The notes: a model not told the origin generated them from the letters alone. 64,000 nucleotides of DNA from Deinococcus taeanensis (GCF_020229735.1 NZ_CP083455.1:647001-711000); one strand, 5' to 3'; counted from the stretch's first letter, positions 48,727 to 59,567 are shown. Program-made: numbers and translations.

Positions 48727-48880
48727 GGCGGAGCCCTCCCCACCGGCCTCCTCGACAGGGCAGCGCGCCTGGCGCACCCTGTCAGGGAGGTTCTGAACCG
48801 CGAGCGGCTGAAGTGCGGAAGGTTGCAAGGGGCCGCGGGGGTACCGCCGTACTGAATGGCCTGAGCCCCGGGCGGGTGAC

Positions 48881-49468
48881 CTAGTGAACGTCGGCCACAC
48901 CAGCGAGCAGGTCGGCGAGCTGCTCCTTGGCGCGAAACACGCGGCTTTTGGCCGTGCCGACCGCCACGCCCTGAATCTGCGCGATCTCGTCGTAACTGAG
49001 GTCCTCCACGAACCGCAGCACCACGGCTTCCCGGTACTCCGGGGGCAGCTGCAGCAGCGCGCGCTGGACCCGGTCCTGGGCGTCGGCACTCTCAGCCATC
49101 TGTACGGGTGACCGGCGCTCGCTGGTCACCTCGAACCCCACGTCCTCCCGCGCCTGTTCCAGCGAGAACCGCTGCAACTGCTTGCGGCGGTGGGACTCGA
49201 TCTGCGTGTTGCGCGCCACCTGGTACAGCCAGGGCAGCACCCGTTCACCGGGGCGGAACGTGCGAATGGACCGCCAGGCCCGGTAGAACACCTCCTGCGT
49301 GAGGTCCAGGGCGTCCTCACTGTTGCCCTCGAGGCGGTACAGGTACCCGTACATGCGGCCCTCGTGTTCCTGCACGAATTCAAACCACGCGGCCTCGTCA
49401 CCGTCGCACAGCCGCGCGTACAGCTCAGGCGAGATCACGTCGGCGGGGGAAGACGCAGGGAGGTCCAC
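48881..49468 (-). CDS. ECF-family RNA polymerase sigma factor
   Basis: This sigma-70-type factor of about 195 aa has region 2 (WFEFVQEHEGRMYGYLYRLE, then DALDLTQEVFYRAWRSIRTF) and region 4 (LPPEYREAVVLRFVEDLSYD, then EIAQIQGVAVGTAKSRVFRA). There is no region 1.1 or 3, typical of ECF sigma factors. No anti-sigma gene is adjacent. The start is uncertain: GTG 49468 is preceded by TATGGT 9 bases upstream, and the frame stays open further. It is divergent from the FUN14-like gene. Confidence 0.88.
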   Translation of the reverse strand: MDLPASSPADVISPELYARLCDGDEAAWFEFVQEHEGRMYGYLYRLEGNSEDALDLTQEVFYRAWRSIRTFRPGERVLPWLYQVARNTQIESHRRKQLQRFSLEQAREDVGFEVTSERRSPVQMAESADAQDRVQRALLQLPPEYREAVVLRFVEDLSYDEIAQIQGVAVGTAKSRVFRAKEQLADLLAGVADVH

Positions 49469-49546
49469 AGTGCCTACACCATAGCGCGCCGCTGCGCGCC
49501 GCGCCGTCCGCTTTGCGGCGGAGGCGTGCGGTAGCATGCGCGCACC

Positions 49547-49924
49547 TTGAGCTTCACCCGCGCCTCCCACCTTCTGACGACCCAGACTGCCGGCCCGGCC
49601 CCGGGCCTCATGGACGCCCTGCGCGACCTGCTGCCCGACCTGAGTGTGGGCGCCCTGCTGGGGTTCGCGGCGGGCGTGGCCCTGAGGCACATCGGCCGGA
49701 TCGCTCTCATTCTGCTGGGCGTGCTGTTCATCACGTTGCAGCTGCTGGCCTACTTTGATCTGATCAGCGTGAACTGGCTGCGCGTGCAGGCACTCACCGA
49801 GCCGTGGCTCCGGCAGGGCAGTGAGGCGGGCGGCGCCTGGCTCAGCCGGGTTCTCACCGCGAACCTGCCGTTCGCGGGGGCGTTCACGGCGGGCCTGTTG
49901 CTGGGCCTGCGCGCCCGCATGTAG
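49547..49924 (+). CDS. FUN14-like small membrane protein
   Basis: This 125-aa protein has three hydrophobic helices: LSVGALLGFAAGVALRHIG, IALILLGVLFITLQLLAYFD and LPFAGAFTAGLLLGLRARM. The Gly-rich first helix and overall plan resemble FUN14 proteins, whose bacterial function is unknown. The start is TTG 49547 with TAGCAT 9 bases upstream; ATG 49610 would give 104 aa and is an alternative. Confidence 0.65.
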   Translation: MSFTRASHLLTTQTAGPAPGLMDALRDLLPDLSVGALLGFAAGVALRHIGRIALILLGVLFITLQLLAYFDLISVNWLRVQALTEPWLRQGSEAGGAWLSRVLTANLPFAGAFTAGLLLGLRARM

Positions 49925-49997
49925 GAGCGCGTCTCCGCTCCATCAGGGGCTGGAGGACGCCCGGTACGCTGGCCACCCACCTCTTCCCTCAAACAGT

Positions 49998-50023
49998 CCG
50001 CCCCGCTTATCGAAGCGGGGCGG
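49998..50023. terminator. Bidirectional terminator between FUN14-like and PpiD-like genes
   Basis: CCGCCCCGCTT pairs with AAGCGGGGCGG around ATCG between convergent genes. Confidence 0.75.
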
Positions 50024-50044
50024 GGTTCGGGATGATAGGGGAGG

Positions 50045-51940
50045 TTACTTGTCGGCGGGCGGGGCTTTGGTTGCGCCGGCGCCACTGCCGCTTCCAGCGG
50101 CGTCCGCACTGCCTTTGGTGCCGTCTTTGCCGGCGGCGCCCTGGGCGGGGGTGGTCTTGGGCGCCGCGGCCGCCACGCGCTTCTCCTGCGCCGCGAGAAT
50201 CTCCTTGAGCTTGTCGCTGGGCTTCAGCGTGGCCACCTGAGCCTGAAGGAACTTCTGGCCCTCCTCACTCTTCTTCTGCGCGAGCACCTGCGTCTCGATC
50301 TGGCCGCGCACCGCACTCAGGGGCTGCGTGGCGGCCCGCTGGAGGTCCGTGATGTACAGCACGGAGTAGCGGTCGCCGACCTTCACGACGTCGCTCAGGC
50401 TGCCTTCGCCCGCGTCGCGCAGACTCTTGGCGCTGAACACCGCGGCGTTCAGCGCCTCGCTGAGTTTGCCGTCACCGCCGGTCACACTGCCGCGCTCGCT
50501 GACAGTCCCACCGGCCTTCCCGGCCGCCTGCGCGAAGTCGCCGCTGCTGAAGCCGTTACGGAACGCCACGGCCTTCGCCTGGTCCTTGAAGCTCGCTTCG
50601 GTCACGGTGGCGCTGGCGGGGGATTCGAACTGCGCTTTGTTCTGGGTGTAGAACGCCTGCACGTCGGCGTCACTGACCTTGACGTTCCGCGCGCCGTACG
50701 CGGCAATTCCGGCTGCCAGTTCCTGACGGGTGCCCACCAGGTTCAGCTTGAGGCGCTCGACCAGCGCGGACGCAGCGTACCCCTGAATCAGCTGCTGCAC
50801 CACCTGGGGCTTCAGGATGCCGTTGACAAGCTGGGCGGCCTGGTCGGCCGGCACCTGCTGCAGCAGGCCCGCGAACTGCTGGTTGTTCACGACCTGCTCG
50901 ATAACCTGCGAGTAGGGAATGCTCTGCCCGCCGACCGTGGCGACCGTGGGATTCTCCACCTTCCAGTTCAGGTCCTTGAACTCCACCTTGGCGTCCTTGC
51001 GCAGGCCTTCGACCCAGGCTTCCACAGCGGCATTCTTCTTCTGCTCGTTGACGGTGGTGCTCACGTCACTCTTCGCTTCGGCGAAGGGCTTCCTGGTCGG
51101 GGGCAGGTACTTCTCGACTTTCACGATGTAGAACTTCCCGCCGCTTTCCACCACGTCAGTCAGGCCGCCGTCTTTCAGGGCGAAGGCGGCCGTGCCCACC
51201 TCGCTGGGCAGCGCGACCTGCGCCACGGGCCGGGGAGCGCCGTTCTCGATGGGTCCCAGCGCGCCGCCACGGTCCTTGAATTCGGTGCTGTTGGCGCTGG
51301 CGAGCCCGGCGAAATCCGCGCCGCCCTTCAGCTGGGTCAGCAGGGCCTGCGCCTTGGCCTTATCGGCCACGACGATCTGGCGTCCCTGGATGCGCGGGTC
51401 GGTCTGGAACTTGTCGCTGTTCAGGTCATAGTACGCCTGGAGTTCGGCGTCCGTGGCGGCCGGCACGGCCTTTTTCAGTTCCTCGACCTTGCGCTCGATG
51501 GCGAGGCTCTGGCGGACCTGCTGGCGGTACTCACTGTCGGTCAGGCCCACACCCTGCAGGGCGTCCGTCCATTTCTTGTTGTCGGTCAGGTCGTTCGCTT
51601 CGCGGACTTCCGTGACTTTGGCGTTCACGTCTTTGCGGCTGACGCGGATGTCCTTCACGGCGTTCGACACGAGCGTCTGATCAATCTGCTGGGCGACCAC
51701 GAAGGTTTTGAAATCGTCGCCCAGCACGCCGGTGTCGGTGCTGCTCAGTACGGGGTTGCTGCGCCGCGCGGCCTCAAGCTGCTCGACGGTGACAGCGGTG
51801 CCGTTGACAGTCAGGGCGGGGGTGCCTTTCTCTTTGTTAAACAGCGAGCCCAGCGAGGGCGTGAACTGGTAGGCCATGCCCACCACCAGCAGCAGGGCCA
51901 GAACGCCCATAAGGACGTTCACGAGTTTCTTCTTGTTCAC
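50045..51940 (-). CDS. PpiD/SurA-like peptidyl-prolyl isomerase chaperone
   Basis: This 631-aa protein is anchored by one N-terminal helix (LVNVLMGVLALLLVVGMAYQ), with SurA-N-type helical segments. A parvulin domain near residues 180-285 (IQGRQIVVADKAKAQALLTQ, FAGLASANSTEFKDRGGALG) is followed by a second, degenerate parvulin-like region near 430-540. The C-terminus is low-complexity Ala/Gly/Lys. It probably assists folding of exported proteins. It starts at GTG 51940 with AAGGAG upstream. Confidence 0.9.
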   Translation of the reverse strand: MNKKKLVNVLMGVLALLLVVGMAYQFTPSLGSLFNKEKGTPALTVNGTAVTVEQLEAARRSNPVLSSTDTGVLGDDFKTFVVAQQIDQTLVSNAVKDIRVSRKDVNAKVTEVREANDLTDNKKWTDALQGVGLTDSEYRQQVRQSLAIERKVEELKKAVPAATDAELQAYYDLNSDKFQTDPRIQGRQIVVADKAKAQALLTQLKGGADFAGLASANSTEFKDRGGALGPIENGAPRPVAQVALPSEVGTAAFALKDGGLTDVVESGGKFYIVKVEKYLPPTRKPFAEAKSDVSTTVNEQKKNAAVEAWVEGLRKDAKVEFKDLNWKVENPTVATVGGQSIPYSQVIEQVVNNQQFAGLLQQVPADQAAQLVNGILKPQVVQQLIQGYAASALVERLKLNLVGTRQELAAGIAAYGARNVKVSDADVQAFYTQNKAQFESPASATVTEASFKDQAKAVAFRNGFSSGDFAQAAGKAGGTVSERGSVTGGDGKLSEALNAAVFSAKSLRDAGEGSLSDVVKVGDRYSVLYITDLQRAATQPLSAVRGQIETQVLAQKKSEEGQKFLQAQVATLKPSDKLKEILAAQEKRVAAAAPKTTPAQGAAGKDGTKGSADAAGSGSGAGATKAPPADK

Positions 51941-51941
51941 T

Positions 51942-51969
51942 TGATCTCCTTCATTCGAAATGCTAGGTT
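51942..51969 (+). promoter_or_regulatory. tRNA-Arg promoter
   Basis: TTGATC (51942-51947) and TAGGTT (51964-51969) have a 16-base spacer. The tRNA begins 12 bases after the -10. Confidence 0.55.
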
Positions 51970-51973
51970 ACCG

Positions 51974-52057
<84 letters not shown>

Positions 52058-52058
52058 C

Positions 52059-52095
52059 AACACCCGCCCTGCCAGAACACCGGCAGGGCGGTGTT
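52059..52095 (+). terminator. tRNA-Arg terminator
   Basis: AACACCCGCCCTGCC pairs with GGCAGGGCGGTGTT around an 8-base loop, directly after the tRNA. Confidence 0.8.
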
Positions 52096-52267
52096 CTGTT
52101 GGGTGGTATCGGCCCCAGTCGGGGCAGTCCGGAGGCGCACGCGCCGGATTCTAGCACGCGAGATTAAGTGAGCGTGAAGGAAGAAAGGCCGTGCTGAACG
52201 ACGTTTTCTCGCCCCAGCGGGGCGCTGTGGCCGCCCGCCCGGCCCGGCAGCCTGTACGCTGTGCCTC

Positions 52268-53269
52268 ATGAGCACCGCGCACCTCCTGACCCTGCTTGAA
52301 ACGCTGCCCGGCAGCTACGCCGGCCCCACCCGTCCCGAAGACGGCCCCTACGGCCTGGTCGGGGCGGGCGAGGGCACCCTGGCCGCGCACCTGGCGCAGA
52401 CCCTGGTGGCCAGCAGCCTCACGCGCAGCGGCACGCAGTTCGTGCTCAGCAGCCCCGACGCCAGCGTGCTGGCCACCGACTACGCCGACTTCGCCACAGT
52501 GGCCGGCGCGCAGGTGCGCCGCGTCGCCACCGGCGGCACGCCCGAGGAGATCGACACGCTCGTACCCGGCGGGCCCCTCGCCACGTACCATTTCGCGCAG
52601 TTCGTGGCGCACGCCACCGGCCACAGCGCCGACGCCCAGGCGGCCGACACCCTGCTCGCCGACCTCGCCGGGCGCTGCGCGCCGCACGTGACCGAGAACA
52701 ACCCGGCCCGGGACCTCGCCTGGAGCCTGTGGGGCCGCCTGCCGCTCCTGCTGTCCGCCGCTGACGCCGACGCCCTGCCGCACGCATGGCAGCAGCTGCT
52801 GGCCCGCACAGGCAAGACCCTCAGCGTGCCCCTGCTCGGTGACCCACTGCCCCTGGTGACCGGGGCCTTCGAAGCGCAGCATGAGAAGGGGGACGCGAAA
52901 GTCGCCCTGATTCTCGGCGACGCCGACGATACGCTGCTGCTGGCGCGCGAGGTGCTGGAGTCCCGCATTGACGAGATCATTCACGTGCCCTACCCGGACG
53001 GCGCGCAGGGCTACCCCGCGCAGCTGGCCCTGTGGTACTTCGGCGCGTGGGTGGCGGCGTACCTTGCGGAACGCTACGGCAAGGAGCCGGCCGACGTGCC
53101 GGTACTGGCGCGCGCGCAGGGCGTCATGGGCGGCGAGGACCGCGAGCAGGCCCGGCTGGCCGGGCCGCGCGACGACCTGCGCCGCACGAACGTCGTCAAG
53201 GACTGGGCCGATGATCAGGACGTCGGCGACCTGGACCTCGACGAGGACGAAGACCCCAACGACGAGTAA
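52268..53269 (+). CDS. SIS-domain phosphoglucose/phosphomannose isomerase-like protein
   Basis: This 333-aa protein has an N-terminal SIS half and the C-terminal domain of the bifunctional PGI/PMI family (ENNPARDLAWSLWGRLPLLL, IDEIIHVPYPDGAQGYPAQL). It may interconvert glucose-6-P, mannose-6-P and fructose-6-P, although the N-terminal phosphate-binding loop is atypical. It ends in a long acidic tail (DLDLDEDEDPNDE). TACGCT lies 7 bases before ATG 52268, a leaderless start. Confidence 0.75.
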   Translation: MSTAHLLTLLETLPGSYAGPTRPEDGPYGLVGAGEGTLAAHLAQTLVASSLTRSGTQFVLSSPDASVLATDYADFATVAGAQVRRVATGGTPEEIDTLVPGGPLATYHFAQFVAHATGHSADAQAADTLLADLAGRCAPHVTENNPARDLAWSLWGRLPLLLSAADADALPHAWQQLLARTGKTLSVPLLGDPLPLVTGAFEAQHEKGDAKVALILGDADDTLLLAREVLESRIDEIIHVPYPDGAQGYPAQLALWYFGAWVAAYLAERYGKEPADVPVLARAQGVMGGEDREQARLAGPRDDLRRTNVVKDWADDQDVGDLDLDEDEDPNDE

Positions 53270-53307
53270 ACGCAGCGGCCGCCCGGCGGGCCCCGCTCCG
53301 TCCCCCC

Positions 53308-54270
53308 TCAGTGCAGCGGGACGTGCCCGGGAAAGCCGATCACCCAGTCCAGCAGGTCGCCGACCATGGCGCTGGCCGTCACCATGCCGCCCGCCCCGCC
53401 ACCCGCGAAGATCAGCGTGCCGCACTCCTCGCCTTCGTACACCATTGCGTTCCGGCTGGCGCCCGCAGTGCACAGCGGGTGATCCTCAGGCAGCGACTGC
53501 GGGGACACGCGCGCCACCCACTCGCCGTTCACGCGTTCCAGTTCCGCCACCAGTTTGATGCGCTCCCCACGCGCCCTGGCCGACTGCACCTCATCCAGGG
53601 TCAGGGCCTCGATGCCCTGCACCTGCACGCGCTCGTACGGGAAGTTCGGGTCCGCGCAGAAGCGGGCCAGGACCGTCAGCTTGTGCGCCGTGTCGAAGCC
53701 CCCCACGTCCAGTGTGGGAGGGTCCTCGGCGTACCCGAGCGCCTGCGCCTCGGCAAGCGCCTGGGCGTACTCCTTACCCTCCTCCATCTGCGTGATGATG
53801 TACAGGCACGTGCCGTTCAGGACCGCCTGCAGACGCGTGAAGGTGCTGGCCCGCAGGACCGTGCTCATCGGCCCGATCACAGGTGTGCCCGCCATCACGG
53901 ACGCCTCGTAGTACAGCTTGCCGTCCAGGGCGTAGTCACGCAGTTCATTCCACCGCTCGGCCAGCAGGGCCTTGTTCGCCGTGATCACCGGCCGCCCGGA
54001 CTTCAGGTAGGGCCGGAGCAGATCCATGGGCTGCTCCACACCGCCCATCGCCTCGATCACCACCCCGCATTCCTGCAGGAAAGCCGGGTCGGTCGTCAGG
54101 GGCGTGCCGGGCGGGCAGTTGCGCGGACGGCTGACGTCGCGCACCAGGACGCCGGCCACCTGCACCCGCACCCCCAGATCCGCAAAGATCGCCTCCCGCT
54201 TCCGAATCAGATTCAGGACGTCCTGCCCCACGGTGCCACACCCCAGCACGCCCACGGTCACGGTTCTCAT
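53308..54270 (-). CDS. hom: Homoserine dehydrogenase without ACT domain
   Basis: The enzyme reduces aspartate semialdehyde to homoserine, leading to Thr and Met. It has the NAD(P) loop [29 protein letters not shown] (catalytic Lys), [15 protein letters not shown] and [11 protein letters not shown]. At 320 aa it lacks the C-terminal ACT domain that gives threonine inhibition in the common 430-aa form. TACAGT 7 bases before ATG 54270 gives a leaderless start, and no leader peptide is seen here. It acts directly after asd in the pathway. Confidence 0.93.
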   Translation of the reverse strand: MRTVTVGVLGCGTVGQDVLNLIRKREAIFADLGVRVQVAGVLVRDVSRPRNCPPGTPLTTDPAFLQECGVVIEAMGGVEQPMDLLRPYLKSGRPVITANKALLAERWNELRDYALDGKLYYEASVMAGTPVIGPMSTVLRASTFTRLQAVLNGTCLYIITQMEEGKEYAQALAEAQALGYAEDPPTLDVGGFDTAHKLTVLARFCADPNFPYERVQVQGIEALTLDEVQSARARGERIKLVAELERVNGEWVARVSPQSLPEDHPLCTAGASRNAMVYEGEECGTLIFAGGGAGGMVTASAMVGDLLDWVIGFPGHVPLH

Positions 54271-54460
54271 GCGCCCGACTGTAGCGCCCGGCCCTCCCGG
54301 CAACCGGCACCACGCTTAGACGCATCGCGGCCCGCACCCGGCCACAGACCGCGCACGCTGCTGCGCCCCGGCGCCACCGGGCCGGCCCAGGCAGCCCCGT
54401 GAGCGCCGGGTCAGGGGAACGTTTCTGCCGGGCCAGCAGGGCGGGCGCTAGACTGCACTC

Positions 54461-54531
54461 ATGATTCCCGTGTCCGCCCTGTCTGCCGCCAGCCGTCCGC
54501 CGTGCCACGCGTGCGGGCGCCCCGTGAGAAC

Positions 54532-54535
<4 letters not shown>
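54461..54535 (+). CDS. Leaderless uORF overlapping prfA start
   Basis: This is a 24-codon ORF with TAGACT 6 bases before its ATG. The peptide contains a CHACGRPV segment. Its TGA (54533-54535) overlaps the GTG start of prfA (54532-54534), so ribosomes ending here can restart on prfA. It is probably a coupling or regulatory ORF. The stop is UGA, read by release factor 2, not by the RF1 that prfA encodes. Confidence 0.6.
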
Positions 54536-55621
<1,086 letters not shown>

Positions 55622-55635
<14 letters not shown>

Positions 55636-56116
55636 CCTGCTGGTGGCCGCCGGCATCCTGCGCGACCGTTTCGGCCGGGTCCTGCTCGTCGGCAACGACT
55701 GGCAGGGGCACGGCCGCGTGCGCCACACGCTGCCCGGCGGCGTCGTCGAACCCGGCGAGACCCTCCCCGAGGCGCTGTACCGTGAGATCTACGAGGAGAC
55801 CGGACTGAAACTCACGGGCATCAAGCACATGGCGTACACCGTGCATATCGAGGACGAACGCCGCGGCGAGCGGGCCATCGCCGTGGCGTTCGAGGCCACC
55901 TGGGACGGCCTGCTCAATCCCGCCGACCCGGACGGCTTCATCGTCGAGGCCCGCTTCTGCACCCCGGAGGAAGCCCTGGAAAAAATCGAAGCGCCCCCCA
56001 TGCGGGAGCCGCTCAGCGATTACCTGAAGACCGGTGAACCGGGGCGTTTCTACGCCTTCAAAGGCTGGGACGGCCGCGGCGGCCTGCGCATTCCCGCCCT
56101 GAAACCCCGGTCCTGA
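55622..56116 (+). CDS. Nudix hydrolase coupled to prfA
   Basis: This 164-aa protein has the full Nudix box ([16 protein letters not shown], then REIYEETGL). It starts at ATG 55622 inside the prfA 3' end, so it shares the transcript. The substrate is unknown; nucleotide or RNA-cap-like pyrophosphates are typical of the family. A bidirectional terminator follows. Confidence 0.85.
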
Positions 56117-56127
56117 CCTGACGCCGA

Positions 56128-56158
56128 GTGCGCCCGGACTGACTCAGTCCGGGCGCAC
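56128..56158. terminator. Bidirectional terminator between Nudix gene and greA
   Basis: A 13-bp perfect stem GTGCGCCCGGACT/AGTCCGGGCGCAC closes a 5-base loop between convergent genes. Confidence 0.8.
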
Positions 56159-56195
56159 GTCTGAACCGGAGGCCCTGACCGGTCCCAGGCAGGAG

Positions 56196-56666
56196 TCAGG
56201 CGTAGTCGACGCTGAGGATCTCGAACTCGGCGTTGCCTTTCGGCAACTGCACCGTCACCTTCTCTCCGGCCCGCTTCCCGCTCAGGGCCTTCCCGATGGG
56301 GCTGGCGTCGCTGACCTTGCCTTTCAGGACATCCACCTCGTAGGTGCCCACCAGTTCAAACTGATGCTCCTTGCCCTTGGTGTCCCGCACGCGCACCCTG
56401 GCCCCCAGGCCGGCGCCGCCCGTGGCGTCTTCCTCAATGATCATGGCGCGTTCCAGCTGACGCTCCAGCTCGGAGATACGCGCCTCATTCTCGCTCTGCT
56501 GCATGCGCGCCTCGTCGTACGCCGCACTTTCACGCAGGTCGCCGTCTTCGATGGCGCGGCCCATGTTCTCGGAGATCTCCTCACGCTTCGTGGTTTTCAG
56601 GAAATGCAGGGTCTCGAGCAGTTTGTCATACCCACGCTGGGTCATGGTGATGCGATCTTTCGTCAT
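56196..56666 (-). CDS. greA: Transcription elongation factor GreA
   Basis: This 156-aa factor rescues backtracked RNA polymerase by stimulating RNA cleavage. An N-terminal coiled coil carries the acidic tip (RAIEDGDLRESAAYDEARMQ), followed by a C-terminal FKBP-like domain (VDVLKGKVSDASPIGKALSG). The tip resembles true GreA (GDL.E.A.Y) rather than the inhibitory Gfh1 paralogue of this phylum. TATACT lies 9 bases before the ATG. Confidence 0.92.
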   Translation of the reverse strand: MTKDRITMTQRGYDKLLETLHFLKTTKREEISENMGRAIEDGDLRESAAYDEARMQQSENEARISELERQLERAMIIEEDATGGAGLGARVRVRDTKGKEHQFELVGTYEVDVLKGKVSDASPIGKALSGKRAGEKVTVQLPKGNAEFEILSVDYA

Positions 56667-56833
56667 AGACAGTCAAGTATAGGCGCTTTCGGCAACCTCC
56701 GCAGCGCAACGTGCCGGGCACCCCAGCCGCTGCCGGCACACGAGCGAGGCAGTCCCCAGACGGTGTTCGGCGGCGCGCGCCCCCTGGACCGGTCCAGACG
56801 CCCGGATAGCCGCGCCCCGGCGTGGCCTGACCT

Positions 56834-57895
56834 TCAGCGGCTGTCCGTGCCAAGCCCCAGGGTGTCAGTGACCGCCTGCTGCACCTGCTTTTGAGAATCC
56901 ATGACTTCCACCGCCACCTGCCCCCCGCCCTCCAGGTCCATCACGAAGTGATCGCCCTCCAGCCGGACGCGCGACAGGATCTGCTCGTCCCCCTCCGGGC
57001 GGGTGGTGGCGCGCAGTTCCACAAAACGCCGCATGGGCGTACGGATCACTTTCGGAGCCAGGATTTCCTCCACCTGGAAGATCCCGCCCGAGTTGTTCAT
57101 GGTGACACTGATCAGCACCGGCTTGTCCCGGCCACGCTCAATGACCACCTGATCCACTGCCAGCGCACTGATGGAATGAATGTCCACGCTGCCCATGCTG
57201 AACGCCTTGCGGCCCCGGCCCTTCGTGATGTCCGTGCCGTCCGCGACCGCGACGATCCCGCCCTCCATGGTCAGCGGCGCGGGGCTCAGGTCGTGGCAGT
57301 TGATGGCACCCAGAATGAACGAGCGCACCTTCATGCGCTTGAACGGATCCGGGTACAGTGGCGTCATGATCCGGTCCAGAATCGGCAGGGCCAGCGCCAC
57401 ACCATGCGCCTCGTGTCCCACCCGGTGAATCTGGTTGCCGATGTCATGCAGCATGGTGCCCAGAATCACCGTGAGGAAGACGTCGTCCGCCTCCCCGATG
57501 CCGCTCTCCATGATGTCGGGCCTGACGCCGCCCTCAAGCAGCAGCTCCGTGATCGCCAGCCCCGCCGCGCCCGTAATGAACGCGTGCACGCGCCCGTGAT
57601 CGTTGTACCCGAGTTTGCGCATGGTGATGTAATTCGCCATGTCCCAGTGCGCCAGAGCTTCCGGGTCGCCCCGCAACGCCTCGTACGCCGCGAGCGCCCG
57701 CGGAAACTCACGCAGGTCCGCGCGAATCGCCTGATTCGCCTCCTCGATCAGTTTCGCGCGAGGCGTGGTGAACTCCACAACCCGCGTCTTCCCGGCTGGG
57801 GCCGGCGCCTGCGCCGCCGTGTCACTGCCGGCCACGTCACTGACCTTCCCGCCCTCCACGCTCAGGCGGAACTTCTGATCCCCGCCGGCGCCCAT
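56834..57895 (-). CDS. HD-domain phosphohydrolase
   Basis: This 353-aa protein has the metal-binding HD motif in GTMLHDIGNQIHRVGHEAHG and further His/Asp ligands in ILGAINCHDL and VADGTDITKGRGRKAF. The C-terminal part is beta-rich (LRATTRPEGDEQILSRVRLE). The substrate is unknown; nucleotide or RNA phosphodiesters are typical. ATG 57895 with GAGGA upstream is preferred over a GTG at 57910 that overlaps the enoyl-CoA hydratase stop. Confidence 0.85.
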   Translation of the reverse strand: MGAGGDQKFRLSVEGGKVSDVAGSDTAAQAPAPAGKTRVVEFTTPRAKLIEEANQAIRADLREFPRALAAYEALRGDPEALAHWDMANYITMRKLGYNDHGRVHAFITGAAGLAITELLLEGGVRPDIMESGIGEADDVFLTVILGTMLHDIGNQIHRVGHEAHGVALALPILDRIMTPLYPDPFKRMKVRSFILGAINCHDLSPAPLTMEGGIVAVADGTDITKGRGRKAFSMGSVDIHSISALAVDQVVIERGRDKPVLISVTMNNSGGIFQVEEILAPKVIRTPMRRFVELRATTRPEGDEQILSRVRLEGDHFVMDLEGGGQVAVEVMDSQKQVQQAVTDTLGLGTDSR

Positions 57896-57902
57896 GCCGT
57901 CC

Positions 57903-58700
57903 TCATTCACCCTGGAACTCCGCGTTGCGCTTGTTCAGGAAGGCGTGCACCCCCTCACGGAAATCCTTCGTGGCCACCGTCATGCCGAACAGGTCCGCCT
58001 CAATCTCCAACCCGCCTTCCAGAGTGGTGTCCAGGCCACGCCTCACCGCCTCCTTCACGAGGGACATGGCAATCGGCGCGTTCTTCAGCATCTGCTCGGC
58101 CACCTCCCGCGCCTTGGTGAGCGCGTCATCCGCGACGTAGTTCACGAGGCCCATCGCCAGCGCCTCGTCCGCCTTCACCTGCCGCGCCGTGAGCATCAGG
58201 TCCAGGGCGCGCCCCACGCCGATCAGGCGGGCCAGGCGCTGCGTCCCCCCAAAGCCTGGAATCAGGCCCAGCGTCACTTCCGGCAGGCCCAGTCTGGCGG
58301 TGGTCGCCGCCACGCGCACGTCACACGCGAGCGCCAGTTCCAGGCCGCCGCCCAGCGCGAACCCGTTCACCGCCGCAATCACCGGAATGGGCAGCGACGC
58401 GATCTGATGCATCACGTCCTGCCCCGCCAGGGACAGCTCACGGCCGTCGTACACGCCCTCCAGATCCTGAAACTCGCTGATGTCCGCACCCGCCACGAAC
58501 GCGCGGTCACCGGCGCCCGTGATGATCAGGGCCCCCACCTCGGCGTCCTCCACAATCAGGTTCACCGCCTGCGCGATTTCAGAGAGCGTGTCGGCACTCA
58601 GGGCATTCAGCGCGCGCGGCCGGTTGATGCTCAGAATGGCGATCGGGCCATGCTGATCAATCTGCACGTTGTTGAACTCGAACTCGTCCAGTTGCGTCAT
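57903..58700 (-). CDS. Enoyl-CoA hydratase/isomerase family protein
   Basis: This 265-aa crotonase-fold enzyme of fatty-acid beta-oxidation type has the oxyanion-hole segment AFVAGADISEF and the signature IPVIAAVNGFALGGGLELAL. Active-site Glu residues sit in LPEVTLGLIPGFGG. AGGATG lies before ATG 58700. It is followed immediately by the HD hydrolase gene on the same strand. Substrate chain length unknown. Confidence 0.92.
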   Translation of the reverse strand: MTQLDEFEFNNVQIDQHGPIAILSINRPRALNALSADTLSEIAQAVNLIVEDAEVGALIITGAGDRAFVAGADISEFQDLEGVYDGRELSLAGQDVMHQIASLPIPVIAAVNGFALGGGLELALACDVRVAATTARLGLPEVTLGLIPGFGGTQRLARLIGVGRALDLMLTARQVKADEALAMGLVNYVADDALTKAREVAEQMLKNAPIAMSLVKEAVRRGLDTTLEGGLEIEADLFGMTVATKDFREGVHAFLNKRNAEFQGE

Positions 58701-58835
58701 GCGTTCATCCTGCCACAGCCCACCCTGTGACAGGCGAACCAGGCGCCCGTTCAGCACAGCGCCCGCTGACCCGGCCGCAGACCTGGAGGAGCACCCCTGG
58801 AACTTCTCAGCCCTGTGCGCCTGAGCCCTGCCGGG

Positions 58836-59567
58836 TCACGCTGGCTGTCCGTCCCTTGCCGCCAGGGTGGCAATGGCCTCCAGCGCCACCCGCACCATGC
58901 GGTCCACCCCGGCCGCCAGCACGTCATCCGGGACGAGCTGCGGGTCACCAATATCGTTGCTGCAGGCCGTCAGGCAACCGGCACGGAGACCGCGCTGCGC
59001 CGCCACCAGGAAGATCGCGCTGGCTTCCATCTCAAACCCCAGCACGCCCCGCGCCGCCCACAGGCGCGCGTGCTCCGGAGTGCTGGCATAGAAGGCGTCC
59101 TCGGTCATCACGAGACCCACGTGGTGGGGCGCCCGCTGTGCACGCGCCGCGTGCACACTGGCCTCGACCACGTCGAAGTTCGCTGCGGGTGCGTACGGCG
59201 CCCCCGCCAGCATCTGCCGGGTTGTGCCGTCGTTCGGCACGGCGGCCGTGGCGATCACCAGATCCCCCGGCGCGACCCGGGGTGTCGCGCCGCCCAGCGT
59301 GCCCACCCGGATCAGGGTCCGCGCGCCCAGCCGCGCCAGCTCCTCCGCCACGATCGCGGCGCTGGGGCAGCCCATGCCGGTCGTCTGCACACTGACCGGT
59401 ACGCCCTTGTAGGTTCCAGTGAAGCCCAGCAGCTGCCGGTGACTGGTGTACTCCTGCGCTCCGTCCAGGTAGGTCGCCGCGATGTGCCGGGCACGGTTGG
59501 GGTCGCCGGGCAGGAGAACGTAAGGGGCCACATCCCCCGGCTGAGCGCGGACATGAATCTGACTCAT
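58836..59567 (-). CDS. Purine-nucleoside phosphorylase, DeoD type
   Basis: This 243-aa phosphorylase cleaves purine nucleosides with phosphate in salvage. Motifs: LLPGDPNRARHIA (phosphate-binding), TTGMGCPSAAIVAEEL, LIRVGTLGG, and GFEMEASAIFLVA with the ribose-binding Glu, followed by CSNDIGDP. It fits the hexameric DeoD/uridine phosphorylase family; DeoD is favoured by the CSNDI segment with its Asp. Confidence 0.88.
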   Translation of the reverse strand: MSQIHVRAQPGDVAPYVLLPGDPNRARHIAATYLDGAQEYTSHRQLLGFTGTYKGVPVSVQTTGMGCPSAAIVAEELARLGARTLIRVGTLGGATPRVAPGDLVIATAAVPNDGTTRQMLAGAPYAPAANFDVVEASVHAARAQRAPHHVGLVMTEDAFYASTPEHARLWAARGVLGFEMEASAIFLVAAQRGLRAGCLTACSNDIGDPQLVPDDVLAAGVDRMVRVALEAIATLAARDGQPA

